DNA of 64,000 bases from Malus domestica (GCF_042453785.1 NC_091671.1:36223001-36287000); one strand, 5' to 3'; positions 10,345 through 21,465 are shown, numbered from the stretch's first letter. Notes: a model not told the origin generated them from the letters alone. Program-made: numbers and translations.

Positions 10345-10740
10345 CTCTCTTTGATGTGTGGGGTATTGGCTATGGATTATGTTTCTAAATGGGTGGAAGC
10401 AAAAGCCACCAAAACTAATGATTCAAAAGTTGTTTCAGATTTTATTAAGAGTAACATCTTTGCAATATTTGGAATACCTAGAGCAATCATTAGCGATGGA
10501 GGGAGTCATTTTTGCAATCGAACATTTGAAGCGTTGCTTAGGAAGTACAATGTCACACATAAGGTGTCTACACCTTATCATCCGCAAACTAGCGGTCAAG
10601 CAGAAGTATCAAATCGTGAGGTGAAGCAAATTTTGGAGAAAACTGTGAGTCCTAGAAGGAAGGATTGGAGCATGCGCTTGAACGATGCATTGTGGGCTTA
10701 TAGGACTGCATTGTTGAGATCTTTGATGTGTGAGGAATAA
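10345..10740 (+). pseudogene. Inverted integrase core of the Athila element
   Basis: The plus-strand frame reads FDVWGI..., then [23 protein letters not shown] and [20 protein letters not shown], ending WAYRTA. These are the D, D and E blocks of a retroviral-type integrase catalytic core. It runs opposite to the rest of the element, whose zinc-binding half of the same integrase is on the minus strand at 10764-11071. The segment has lost the residues between VWGI and DYVSK. It ends in a second copy of the VEIFDV coding phrase on the plus strand (10713-10731), which forms one arm of a hairpin at 10719-10763. An inversion during reverse transcription or repair explains this best. Confidence 0.85.
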
Positions 10741-10763
10741 ACAATACCTCACACATCAAAGAT
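10719..10763. repeat. Hairpin at the inversion junction
   Basis: The arms atctttgatgtgtgagg (10719-10735) and their reverse complement (10747-10763) flank an 11-base loop. A further copy, accccacacatcaaagatct, lies at about 10786-10806 in normal element orientation. Confidence 0.85.
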
Positions 10764-11180
10764 GGAAAAGGTCCCATGAAATCAATACCCCACACATCAA
10801 AGATCTCAACAACCAAAATAGGGGTTTGTGGCATTTGATTTCTTGGGCCCAAGTTACCTGTTTGTTGACAACGATCACATGTTGCACAAAACTCGTACGC
10901 ATCCTTAAACAAACTAGGCCAATAAAAACCACTCTCTAACACCTTCAGCGCTGTCCTCTTTGCTCCAAAATGGCCACCACATGCATAAGAATGACAAAAA
11001 GTTAGAATAGATTTAAACTCAGATTCGGGGACACACCTTCTAATCAATTGATCAGTGCAATATTTCCACAAATAAGGATCATCCCACTCGTAGTATTTGG
11101 CAGTTTTGACAAGCTTATCTTTTTGAGCACGTGTAAAATCATCCGGAATCTTTTTGATGACCTTATAATTGATAATATCT
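10764..11180 (-). pseudogene. Athila integrase N-terminal zinc-binding region
   Basis: The minus-strand frame contains an HHCC integrase zinc module: H-S-Y-A-C-G-G-H-F near the start and CATCDRC near the end, with FYWPSLFKDA between. It continues to VVEIFDVWGIDFMGPFP and then breaks at the rearrangement. The frame continues upstream (WKYCTDQLIRRC; DDFTRAQKDKLV) to a TGA in TDP*YAD near 11187, explained by TGG to TGA. Confidence 0.8.
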
Positions 11181-11185
11181 GCATA

Positions 11186-11725
11186 TCAAGGGTCAGTAAT
11201 CTTTAATGAAAACAGTTGCTCATCTGGAAAACTTTCACGTAAAGGGATGAGATCTTCCTCTGTGTTTGAATGCACAAGTCGGCTAAGATGATCTGCTACA
11301 ACATTCTCACTCCCTTTCTTATCCTTGATCTCCAAGTCAAACTCTTGAAACAGAAGTATCCATCGAATGAGTCGTGGTTTTGCATCTTTTTTTGTGAGTA
11401 GATACTTCAAAGCTGCATGGTCAGAAAACACAATAACTTTAGTCCCAATCAGATAAGATCTAAATTTTTCTAAAGCAAATACAACAGCTAGAAGCTCCTT
11501 CTCTTTTGTTAAATAATTCAACTGTGCATCATTGAGTGTTTGAGATGCATAATAGATGACATATGACACTTTGTTGACACGCTGCCCTAGAACTGCACCA
11601 ACATCATAGTCTGAAGCATCGCACATTAACTCAAAAGGTAAACTCCAATCTGGTGGCATGATTACAGGAGCCGTGGATAACAACTCCTTAAGCTTATTGA
11701 ATGCTACCACACACTCTTCATTCAT
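11186..11725 (-). pseudogene. Athila RNase H domain
   Basis: The frame of 179 codons begins in the RT-RNase H connection ([14 protein letters not shown]). It covers the Ty3-type RNase H with its catalytic acidic positions: D in [17 protein letters not shown] in [17 protein letters not shown] and D in [16 protein letters not shown]. It ends after DHLSRLVH. It degrades the RNA strand during reverse transcription. Frameshifts separate it from the RT upstream. Confidence 0.85.
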
Positions 11726-11787
11726 ATCAAATGTTACATCCTTTTAAAGTAAACGACACAAGGGTCTAGAAATCATTGAGAAGTCCT

Positions 11788-13020
11788 TCATAAACCTACA
11801 GTAGAAACCTGCATGTCCAAGAAAAGAACGAATCTCCTTGACAGTAGTAGGGATGGGTAAGAACTAACAAGTTCTACTTTAGATTTATCAACTTCAATTC
11901 CTTTTTCAGATATGACATGCCCTAGAACTAATCCATGCGAAACCATGAAATGAAATTTTTCCCAATTTAACACTAGATTAGTTTCTTGACAACGTTTTAA
12001 AACTAGGGACAGATTATGTCAAAAGAATCACCATAAACTGAAAAATCATCCATGAACACTTCAATTATTTTCTCAATCATATCAGAAAAGATACTTACCA
12101 TACACCTCTGAAATGTGGCAGGGGCGTTGCACAGTCCAAACGGCATCCTCCGGTATGCAAATGTGCCAAATGGACATGTGAAAGTCGTCTTTTCTTGATC
12201 CTCCGGAGCAACTGCAATTTGATTATACCCAGAATAGCCATCAAGAAAACAATAATGAGAATGATCAGTTAGCCTTTCTAACATTTGATCAATGAATGAG
12301 AGTGGAAAGTGATCCTTGCGTGTGGTGCTATTTATCTTTCGATAGTCTGTACAGACTCTCCAACTATTTTGCACACGTGTAGACATTAGCTCATTAGCTT
12401 CATTCTTAACAAATGTGACTCCAGATCGTTTAGGGACTACTTGAATAGGGCTTACCCACTTGCTATCTGAAATAGGATATATGATGCCAACATCAAGAAG
12501 TTTGATAACCTCTTTTTTTACGACTTCCATCATGAGTGGGTTTAAACGGCGTTGAGCTTCCCTTGTTGGTTTTGCACCTTCCTGCAACATAATCCTATGC
12601 ATGCATGTAGCTGGATTTATACCTTGATATCTGCAATGCTCCAAGCTATGGCAGTTTTGTGATCCTTCAGTACCCGGATCAGTTTTCCCCCTCTTCTGTT
12701 GAAAGTTGTGACGATATGATGACCGGTAATGTTTCATCCTCTACCAAAAATGCATACTTCAAATGTTCAGGAATTGGTTTAAGCTCCAATTTGGGTGCCT
12801 GAATCACAGAAGGAAGAGTTTTTTCGTTAGAAGTAGGAAGAGAAATAAAATAGGAAGAACACTTACCACGAATTGGTGAAAGAGACTCAAGAGAGGCCAC
12901 TATTTGGATTAATTCTTCTTCAATGTGCTCTGAATAATTAAAATTTCCATGTGTAATGCTATGCACTAATGCCTTCTCTAAATTATCTTGTCCCACACCT
13001 TCATTAAAACAATCCTCCAC
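11788..13020 (-). pseudogene. Athila reverse transcriptase (frameshifted)
   Basis: Three overlapping frames make up the RT. Linker sequence (DCFNEGVGQDNLEKALVHS) is at 13020-12679. Fingers and palm lie at about 12600-12003 (GAKPTREAQRRLNP, WVSPIQVVPKRSG, VCTDYRKINSTTRKDHFPL, FLDGYSGYNQIAVAPEDQEK, RRMPFGLCNAPATFQRCM) with the catalytic motif VFMDDFSVYG. The thumb (VLGHVISEKGIEVDKSKVEL) is at 11973-11788. At least one frameshift lies near 13020, one near 12700 and one or more in 11790-12000. The enzyme copies the element RNA into DNA; this copy cannot be translated whole. Confidence 0.87.
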
Positions 13021-15266
13021 AAATAGTCAAACACATCAATAGACAAACAAGATTCTAATTCACTAGGATACCTCATAGCATTGAAGATTCTGAACTTGAC
13101 GTTTTCCCCCTCAATTTCCATGGTTAAGGTACCATCGTAGACATCAATCTTCGTCCGTGCTGTTCTAAGGAATGGTCTTCCCAATATAAAAGGAAGTGCA
13201 GTAGGCATAGGATCATGTTCCATCTCAAGAACAAAAAAGTCAGTGGGAAAAATGAGCTCATTCACTTGCACAAGTACATCCTCCAATAGGCCTTTGGGAT
13301 ATCTATTTGAACGATCTGCCAACTGGATAACTACCTTTGTTTCCTTCAAGTCTCCAAGGTTCAATGACTCATACACTGAATATGGCATCAGATTGATGGA
13401 TGCCCCCAAATCACACAATGCTCTCCCAAACTTTTTGCCTCCAATTACACATGGAATGGTAAAGCTACCGGCATCTTTCAACTTCGGTGGCAGCTTTCTC
13501 TGCAAAACAGTTGATACTTCCTCGCTTAATGCCACAGTTTCTTGATCATTGAATCTCCTCTTGTTCGTACAAAGCTCTTTAAGGAACTTTGCATACTTGG
13601 GCACTTGTTTTATGGCATCTAAAAGAGGTAAGTTCACTTGGACTTTCCGGAAAGTATCCAAGATTTCCTTATCAGTTTGCTCTTTCTTAGACTTCATAAA
13701 CCTACGAGGAAAAGGAATAGGGACACATGAGTTAAATGAATTTTGAACTTCTTTACTTACCTTATCAGAATCTTTTTTGTTCAATTCTGTATCTTTAGGA
13801 GAATTTTCAGTTTCTGTTGAAGCCTCATCTTGCTCAAAAACTTCTTTTCCATTCCTTAAAGTCACAACATTCATCTGCTCCGCATTTGGATTCACCACAG
13901 TTTGGCTAGGCAACCTTCCTGGTTGGTGTTGTTGCCCCATTAAACTTGCTAACTGACTCATTTGGCGCTCAAGGTTTTCAATTGCTTTGTCTGTTTTCTG
14001 TTGATGAGATTGAGTAGAGTTAGCTAAAGAAGCAATTAAATCCTCAAGAGACTTACTTGGAGCTTGTTGTTGTTGAGGCTGAAATGGTGCCTGCGGTTTT
14101 GCTTGAAAGAAGCCAGACGGACGGTTATAGTTGTTGGGAACAGATTGTTGTCCGTTATCTTGATTGTTCCACTTTAAGTGTGGATGATCACGCCAACCTG
14201 CATTATAGTTGTTGGAATAGGGATCATACTTTTGCCTTTGTTGCCCTTGAAATCCTCCTAATGCATTAGCTTGCTCAAGACCACCTTGATCCATCAACGA
14301 AGGGCACATGTCTGTGGCATGTCCCATCATTGAACATACACCACACACCTGTTTTGGAGCCACAATAACCTGTTGCACAAGATTAGTCAAGTTAGCTAAT
14401 TGTAATTCAATACTAGAATTAGCACTTACCTCGTTAACTTTCTTAAAAGGTAGCTCATCTCTCCCTCCAAATTGTCGTGTATTGCCAGCAATGTTCTTTA
14501 ATAATGCCTTAGCATTAGTAGGCGTCTTGTCCATGAATGCTCCTCCACTTGCTGCATCAAGCATTACACGATCAGTACCATACAATCCCTCATAAAAGTA
14601 TTGTATTAGTAAATGCTCTGAAATCTGATGGTTAGGACAAGATGCAACCAAATATGTGAACCGCTCATAGTAATCTCCAAAGGGCTCTCCATGTTGTTGT
14701 CGGATTGCACATATGTCTTTCCTTATGCTTGCAACTTTTGTGGCCGGAAAATATTGCTCCAAAAATGCGTGCTTCACCTGGTTCCATGTGTTCATTGATC
14801 CCGGAGGTAAATTGTAAAGCCACTCCTTTGCCTTAGCTTCTAATGTAAATGGGAATGCCCTCAACTTGACTTGCTCCTCATCCACATTTGCTGGTCTCAT
14901 TCCTGAGCATACCACGTGAAACTCCATGAGATGCTTGTTGGCATCCTCTGTTGAGAAGCCATGGAATTTAGGCAAGTAGTGAATCATGCCGGACTTAAGC
15001 TCAAATCCTCCTTCTGCATTTGGATATGTGATGCACAATGGTTGTTGATCCGTATTTGGCATTGCCAACTCCCTCAATGTACGGTTATCAGCCATGCCTT
15101 CTTGTGGTTCCTCCTCCTCTTCCGAACTTAAATGTGGTGGAGAAGATGGTGGTAAAGACACCGATGCACACTTTTGCTTGATTTTTCTTTGAAGCTTTCG
15201 AAATGTTCGTTCAATCTCTGGATCGTAGGAAACTAGATCAATGCTCTTAGACTTTCGAGTATGCAT
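12978..15266 (-). CDS. Athila gag-protease polyprotein (open, 762 codons)
   Basis: A single uninterrupted frame starts MHTRKSKSIDLVSYDPEIER. Residues 90-260 form the plant retrotransposon gag domain (HYLPKFHGFSTEDANKHL, LPPGSMNTWNQVKHAFL, FGDYYERFTYLVASCPNH). A CCHC knuckle at about 308-321 reads CGVCSMMGHATDMC. A glutamine-rich linker follows. The aspartic protease at about 610-720 carries LCDLGASINLMPYSVY and FILGRPFLRTARTKIDV; DLGAS in place of DTGAS is usual for Athila-type elements. The last 17 or so codons are out of frame owing to a frameshift that cuts the link to pol. Gag packages the element RNA; the protease would cleave the polyprotein. Confidence 0.88.
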   Translation of the reverse strand: MHTRKSKSIDLVSYDPEIERTFRKLQRKIKQKCASVSLPPSSPPHLSSEEEEEPQEGMADNRTLRELAMPNTDQQPLCITYPNAEGGFELKSGMIHYLPKFHGFSTEDANKHLMEFHVVCSGMRPANVDEEQVKLRAFPFTLEAKAKEWLYNLPPGSMNTWNQVKHAFLEQYFPATKVASIRKDICAIRQQHGEPFGDYYERFTYLVASCPNHQISEHLLIQYFYEGLYGTDRVMLDAASGGAFMDKTPTNAKALLKNIAGNTRQFGGRDELPFKKVNEVSANSSIELQLANLTNLVQQVIVAPKQVCGVCSMMGHATDMCPSLMDQGGLEQANALGGFQGQQRQKYDPYSNNYNAGWRDHPHLKWNNQDNGQQSVPNNYNRPSGFFQAKPQAPFQPQQQQAPSKSLEDLIASLANSTQSHQQKTDKAIENLERQMSQLASLMGQQHQPGRLPSQTVVNPNAEQMNVVTLRNGKEVFEQDEASTETENSPKDTELNKKDSDKVSKEVQNSFNSCVPIPFPRRFMKSKKEQTDKEILDTFRKVQVNLPLLDAIKQVPKYAKFLKELCTNKRRFNDQETVALSEEVSTVLQRKLPPKLKDAGSFTIPCVIGGKKFGRALCDLGASINLMPYSVYESLNLGDLKETKVVIQLADRSNRYPKGLLEDVLVQVNELIFPTDFFVLEMEHDPMPTALPFILGRPFLRTARTKIDVYDGTLTMEIEGENVKFRIFNAMRYPSELESCLSIDVFDYLWRIVLMKVWDKII

Positions 15267-15361
15267 GTACTACAAAGAGTACCTGAAATAAAAACAAAAA
15301 CACTAATTGGATAAGAAAAGAAAACAATAGAAAAATAAGTAATTTAGAAATAACAATCCCC

Positions 15362-15379
15362 GGCAACGGCGCCAAAATT
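15362..15379 (-). other. Primer-binding site of the Athila element (tRNA-Asp type)
   Basis: ccccggcaacggcgcca on the plus strand lies directly inside the 5' LTR and equals the 3' end of plant tRNA-Asp as I recall it. Element-sense DNA therefore reads tggcgccgttgccgggg. Confidence 0.8.
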
Positions 15380-17006
15380 TGGTAGGATTAAAAGCACACC
15401 ACAAAGTAGCCCACAATAATCCTATTGATTTTCCTTATTAACACTAAAATTTGTCGATTGTAACATTTAAAAATAAGGGTCTTTCCCGCAGAAGATTGTT
15501 TTATCCAAATACTTAAAATGTCACAAAAACAGGGTGGCTGTCTCCACTGACCAGCCACCGAACAATAATTATTAAACTAACTTAAACTTATCCAAATGCA
15601 ACGAAATTTTATACACATAAACTAGACACACCAAGCTATGCTCATACAAATTTTTGGGAGTTTTGGAGTTGATTAGCTATTTAAATTAAATAGGACAAAA
15701 CAGGACCTCAACAAGTTTTAAATAATACCAATAGATTTTAATTCACAAGTTAAGAAAACGAGTTAGGGGAATTGTTATCCACCACCAAATAATCATGCAA
15801 ACATGTTATGTTTCATTCAAATTCCTTTTATTTCCGGATGAAGATGCTCAAGTTGGCTCAATGTTAGAACACAACCTATTACTCTTTCTTACGTAGTATG
15901 TTAAGAGAATGGCGTTTTCAACTTAACGTAGTCCCTAGCATGCAATCTAGAATGGCGTGTTCATAGATTTAACAAGTAGAAATCATTAAGAACGAAAAGA
16001 GTTTGAGTCATCACAAGGCATGGTAAGTACTGGCGTTGTCTTACTTATCCTAGAAATCGGTTCACATGTTAACCACAATTAACAAGTGCTACTCTAGAAC
16101 ATATGTAGGTCCTCAATTAACAAGGGCAGGTAAACATATATTCATAGCATTAAAATCCTAGATATGCTCACTATGTATGCATCCATAGAAACACATAAAG
16201 AATTTATCAATGACATAAGTAGTGAAACAATTTTCATCCTTTCATAAAAGTCATTCAAACAAAATATCACAACAAACTTACAATCATATTCGGGGCTTCA
16301 AAACAGCCCCTAACTACAAAAAATTAGTTACACATTATTCTCAAATTAAACCAAAATTAAAACATGGATTTGAGAAGATAAAACCAAGAAAAGAAGATCT
16401 GCCGTGCTTCTGTGCTTGCTGCTTCTGCTCTCTGTCAGTTTCTTTGCTTCTCTCTCTGCTGCTTCCGTGCCTGCCCCCCTGTCAGCTCTTTTTCTCCGCA
16501 CAATTTTTTTGTGCTTCTCTGTTTGTCACGTCTCTCTGCTCTGCGTCTCCTCCCCGCACACTTCTCTGTGCTTTCTGCTTCTCACTTCGCTTTGCAGTCT
16601 GCCTATGTCCTTTTATTTTAGTCTTTTTCTTTCAGTCCGTGTCCCTCATCAGTCGCGCACTCCTTTCCTATTTTATTTCAGTCTTTCCTCCACTCTCTTT
16701 GTTTTATTTCTTTTCTTTTTGCTGTGCCGCACTCCTTTCTTCTTTTCCTTTGTTTATTCCTCCATCAGTCCATTATTTCTGCTCCCTGCCCTCTCTCTCT
16801 TTTCTTTTATTCTTCCACTCAGCCCGTGTCCTCCACTGCTTTCTTTCTCTGTGTCTCTCCCACTCCCATTTGCTTGAAATTTATCTTAAAACAAATTTAA
16901 CTGCACATTAACACAAGGTAAGGTAAAATGCCACAATTTTAACACAAAAACATCACAAAGACTTTAGAAATGGATGGTATAAATGCATGAAATATATGAG
17001 TGATCA
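15380..17006 (-). repeat. 5' LTR of the Athila element (complete, 1627 bp)
   Basis: It runs from TGGTAGGATT to GAGTGATCA on the plus strand, so element-sense ends are TG...CA. The perfect gcatg duplication follows at 17007-17011. It contains a pyrimidine-rich tract at 16390-16870 and an AT-rich end. Confidence 0.9.
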
Positions 17007-17011
17007 GCATG

Positions 17012-17403
17012 AAGATGAGTTCCTTCTTCACATGTCATCACCTGGTTGGTGAGAATAAGGGCAAGGTGTCTAGGCACACTGTAGCAAGTGTCGAATGACA
17101 CAAAATATGTTGAACCCTTTCAAAGCACAGTTGGCTTATGTATGAATGTGTTAGAATGTATGATTGAACGAATATATTGTGAAGCTGTTCGTTTATTTGT
17201 ATAGTCTTGTTGACATATACTTAGACTTTGTTTCATGTTGGAAGCATTCATGTTGAAGCTTTGAACCCGAGTGTTTCATTGCTAGGAATGTAAGAGGATT
17301 AGGATCGAGTTGTCTAAATCACCTATTTATTGAATTCATGCCAAATAGTCTTCGTTACATAGGATGCCGAACGGCTGAAGCTTAACACTTGTACAATGTG
17401 AGT
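17012..17403 (-). other. Tat region between the Athila insertion and integrase
   Basis: The first 50 bases continue the 45-bp array interrupted at 8865 (aagatgagttccttcttc, tcatcacctggttggtgag). The rest is non-coding Tat DNA downstream of the integrase stop. Confidence 0.6.
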
Positions 17404-18822
17404 TTACTTGTAATAGTACTTCAAGTGATCAGCGTTCCATAGATGGCCAATGGTCTTGCCATCGGAGCTTCTAAACTTGTAAGAGCCAGGGCGACTGATG
17501 CCAACAACTTCAAACGGTCTATCCCAATTTGGACTAAGTGTTCCTTCACTCGGGACTTTGTCGTAGAGTAATCTTTTCTTCAATACCCAGTCCCCCACTT
17601 TGAAAGAACGAGGTTTTACCCTTGAGTCATAGTAGTTGGAGATGCGCTGCTTGTAGGCGACATTCCTCAAGTGAGCTTGGTTTCTGTGTTCCTCGACTAG
17701 ATCTAAGTTGAGGGTAAGTTGTTTGTCATTTTCGCTTTGCACGTAGTTCTGGACTCGGAACGTTACTTGCTCAAGCTCAACTGGGACAACTGCCTCTGTA
17801 CCAAAGGCAAGTGAGAATGGGGTTTCTCCTGTTGATGTCCGATACGAAGTGCGGTATGACCAAAGAACTTAAGGTACAAATTCTGGCCAACAACCTTTAG
17901 CCTTGTCCAAGCTGGTTTTCAAAGTTTGCTTGATTATTTTGTTGATGTTTTCAACTTGTCCATTAGACTAGGGATGAACTGGGGAGGCAAAACATAAGTT
18001 GATGTTGAACTTAGAGCAAAACATCCTGAACTTATTGTTGTTGAACTGTCGCCCGTTGTCAGTGACTATCGCATTAGGAATGCCGAATCTGCAAAGGATG
18101 TTCTTCCATACGAAGTCTTCTATTTTTGCCTCAGTAATGGTTACCAAGGGTTCTACTTCGGCCCACTTTGTGAAGTAGTCAACTGTAACGATTGCATATC
18201 GGACCTTGCCCTTCCCTGCAGGCATTGGGCCGATCAAATCAAGTCCCTATTGGGCAAAGGGCCAAGGGCTGATCATGGGAGTGAGCGGCTCGGGACGAGA
18301 GTGGGGAATATTTGCGTAGCATTGACACTTATCACATGAATGGGATATTCTGATGGCATCTTAGTAGAGTGTTAGCCAGTAATATCCTTGGCGAAAAGCC
18401 TTGTGTGCTAGGGATCGAGATCCAGCATGATTTCCGCAAACTCCTTCATGTATTTCCTGAAGGACAGTTTCCGCCTCTGCAGGCGTAAGGCATCTTAGGT
18501 ATGGTAGGTTAAAACCCCGTTTGTAGAGTTGGTCATTAATGATCAAGTAACGGGTAGCCTTGTATCGAATCTGCTTAGCTTGAACTTTGTCATTTGGAAG
18601 GGTGCCATGAGCAAGGAATCTATAAATCGTGGTAATCCAACTATCCCCCTGTTGTAAGTTGCACACTTCCGCAGCCATGGTGCTTGGTGCTGCTAACAAT
18701 TCGACTTGAACTTTTCTCCCAATCTTGTCTTCCACCGCTAAGGCGAGGCGAGCCAAAGCATCTGCATGACTGTTTGCTGCTCGAGGAATTTGGGTGATCT
18801 GGTAGTGGAAGTGTTGGAGCAA
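17404..18822 (-). pseudogene. Tat integrase with end of the archaeal-type RNase H (nonsense mutations)
   Basis: One continuous minus frame is broken by stops at 18361-18363, 18247-18249, 17968-17970 and 17869-17871. In order it has the C-terminal helix of the second RNase H (ITQIPRAANSHADALARLA) and the HHCC zinc region (EIHEGVCGNHAGSRSLAHKA ... SCDKCQC). The catalytic core follows with D in VTVDYFTKWAEVEPL, D in AIVTDNGRQFNNNKF and E in SNGQVENINKIIKQTL. The C-terminal domain (FKVGDWVLKKRLL, GTLSPNWDRPFEVVG) ends HLWNADHLKYYYK. Integrase inserts the cDNA into the genome. The stop at 17968 is CAG to TAG and that at 18247 TGG to TAG, both C-to-T type changes. Confidence 0.88.
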
Positions 18823-18825
18823 TAA

Positions 18826-20325
18826 TTATGTTTGTGCCAGATATGCTGCCATAGAGCTATCCTTAGCATCAAAGTTGTTGGTAGCCTGGTTAACCACCAA
18901 TTGGGAGTCACTGAAGATATCAATTCGTTTAACCCCAAGGTGTTTGGCCAAACGTAAGCCTGCTAGGAGGGCTTCATATTCGACCTCATTGTTCGACGCC
19001 TTGAATTTGAAACGAATAACATACTCTATCACCACTTTGTCAGGGGTCGTAAGGATTAGTTCTGTTCCACAACCTTGTTGGTTGGACGAGCCATCAACAT
19101 ATAGACTCCATGCTGGGGCTGTTGGTTCTATTTTCTGAGCTTCCGAGGGTAATGAAACCACTTTTTTAGGCATAGAAACAATCTCAACAGGATATGTGAA
19201 GTCGGCGATGAAGTCTGCCACTGCTTGGCCCTTCTCAGCTGGCTTTGGTTGGTAAGAGATGTTAAACTCACCCAATGCTATCGCCCATTTGATAATTCGC
19301 CCGGAAGTGTCAGGACTTTGGAGTATCTGTGGAAGAGGATGATTGGTAAGCACGATGATGGAGTGTGCTTGGAAGTAAGAGCGAAGTTTTCGAGCAGACA
19401 TGACCAATGATAAAGCCAATTTCTCGATGTTGGAGTATCGTGTCTCTGCATCTTGTAAGGCCTTGCTAGCGTAGTAGACAGGCCGTTCGACATTACCATC
19501 ATTTCGAATGAGAACGGAACTTACTGCTGAAGCCGATACTGACGGATAGATAATGAAAGTGTCACCAACCTCAGGTTTGGAAAGCAGATGGGCTTTACTC
19601 ATGTAGTCTTTGAGGTTCTTGAATGCCTCAGCACATTCATCAGTCCATGTAATGTACTTCTTACTTCCCTTAAGTGCTTTGAAGAAAGGAGCACATATGT
19701 CTGTGGCTTTAGAGATGAACCTAGTTAAGGCTGCCACCTTGCTAGTAAGGCTCTGGATGTCTTTTGAAGTTACCGGTTCCTTCATGTCGAGGATTGCTTT
19801 GATCTTCTCGGGATTAGCCTCAATGCCTCGTTGGCTTATCATGAAACCTAAGAATTTGCTAGAGCTTACGCCGAAGGCACATTTGTTGGGGTTCAACCTC
19901 ATTCGATACCTCTTCGGAATGGTGAAAGTTTCAGATAAGTTGGTGATGTGTTGGTCAGCGTGTTTACTCTTGACTAGCATATCATCAACGTAAACTTCCA
20001 TGCTCTTCCCAATCTGTTCGGCGAACATTGAATTGACCAGTCTCTGATAAGTCACTCCTGCATTCTTTAGGCTGAAAGGCATGACTTTATAGCAATATAG
20101 TCCTCTGTTAGTAGTAAAGGTTGTGTGTTCTTAGTCCGGAGGGTTCATGAGGATTTGGTTGTATCTTGAGTAAGCATCCATGAAGCTCAGAAGTTCACAC
20201 CCTACCGTAGAGTCTATAAGTTTGTCTATGAGAGGAAGAGGAAAACTATCATTCGAGCATCCTTTGTTTAGGTCGGTGTAATCGACACACATTCTCCATA
20301 AGACCTTTTGGAGCAGGAAACTTTC
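18826..20325 (-). pseudogene. Tat reverse transcriptase, RNase H and archaeal-type RNase H
   Basis: In one frame with stops at 20131-20133 (CAA to TAA) and 18826-18828. RT palm motifs are WRMCVDYTDLNKGC, FMDAYSRYNQI, YCYKVMPFSLKNAGVTYQRL and the catalytic MEVYVDDMLVKS. The thumb carries LGFMISQRGIEANPEKI. A Ty3 RNase H follows (VERPVYYASKALQDAETRYS), with degenerate acidic sites. Then comes a second RNase H: WSLYVDGSSNQQGCG, NNEVEYEALLAGLRLAKHLG and IDIFSDSQLVVNQ, retaining D, E and D. Carrying both RNase H types is diagnostic of the Tat lineage. Confidence 0.88.
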
Positions 20326-21465
20326 CTAGGTCGGATTCTTCTTATCAAGGACAACATTTGCTACCCACATTGGATAATTGACTTCGCGGACGAAGCCTAT
20401 GCCTTTGAGTTTTTCAACTTCTGCCTTCATTGCCTTGTACCGTTCAGCGTCATAAGATCTTCGCTTCTGTCTCACTAGCTTGGTCTTGGGGTCAATACTT
20501 AAGCGATGACAGATGATATCGGGAGAGATACCTGGCATGTCCTCGTATGACCAGGCGAAGACCTCCGTGTTCTCTTGCAAAAAAAAGATCAATGCCAACC
20601 GAATGGGTGGTGACAAGGTGGTGCCAATCTTCACCATGCGATCCGGATAATCTTTTGAGATTGAGACCTTCTTCAACTCTTCATCGGGTTGTGCTTGCTG
20701 GGTGAAAGAGTCATCTCGAGGATCGTCGGGTTGACTGTTGCCATCGTGAAGATCCAAGTTAGCTTCGTTTGGGCTGGTCTTTATGACTTGGTCATGTATA
20801 GAAAGGGTTTCCTTGGGCACATGCAGGTGCTGTTGCTTGACCGAAGTGTTATAACATGATCGTGCACTAAGTTGATCTCTTCTGATGTAACCATTGCCAT
20901 AGGGGGTGGGAAATTTCATCAACAACATATGTGTGAATACCATGGCCTTGAGATCATTGATGCTTGTGCGTCCGAATATGACATTGTATGTCGTTGGGCA
21001 ATCAACCACCAGGAAGTTAGTGGTAATGGTAGTTGTGTAAGAGCCTGTACCAATGGTGAAAGGTAAGTGTATGCTCCCCAAAGGTTGCACGATATTACCG
21101 AAGAAGTTTATCAGAGGGGAAATCGAGCGATCGAGCAAGTGTTCAGCTACATTAAGTGCCTTGAAAGTTTCAGCAAACATGATATTGACCGAAGCCCCCG
21201 TGTCTACCAGGATTCGTCGTACTTCAAAGTTGGCTATGTGAGCTTCCACGATCAGTGGGTCGTTGTGAGGGTAGATGATACCTCTTTCTTCCTCGAGGTA
21301 GAAACATATTGGATCCCAGTTAGGCTTTTGATGCTTACCTCCGTTGATGTCTTCCACGTGAAACACTTGGTGGCCAGACCTTAAAGCTCGTTCGCTATTT
21401 TTCATGGCCCTGTTGGAAGATTTAGATATGGGTGTGTCACCACTTATGGAATATATCACATTCAC
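20326..21465 (-). pseudogene. Tat aspartic protease and start of RT
   Basis: The frame of 379 codons begins MNVIYSISGDTPISK. The protease has the active-site motif RRILVDTGASVNIMF and the second strand pair TYNVIFGRTSINDLKA. A linker of about 120 residues leads to the RT N-terminus (EVFAWSYEDMPGISPDIICH, EVEKLKGIGFVREVNYPMWV). It ends at TAG 20328-20326. The same frame resumes downstream without any shift, so protease, RT and integrase were one pol frame. Confidence 0.87.

Larger units (their letters stand above)
8866..17006 (-). mobile_element. Athila-lineage Ty3/Gypsy element nested in Tat (internally deleted and rearranged)
   Basis: It is flanked by a perfect 5-bp duplication, gcatg at 8861-8865 and 17007-17011. 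The 5' LTR (15380-17006) is complete and the 3' LTR (8866-10344) is truncated. The primer-binding site at 15379-15362 (tggcgccgttgccgggga) matches the 3' end of plant tRNA-Asp, the usual Athila primer. Gag-protease is one open frame; RT, RNase H and the integrase zinc region follow with frameshifts. A segment carrying the integrase core is inverted and joined to the 3' LTR. The integrase C-terminus, any env-like ORF and the polypurine tract are missing. The LTRs are nearly identical outside one expanded patch, so the insertion is fairly recent. Confidence 0.92.
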
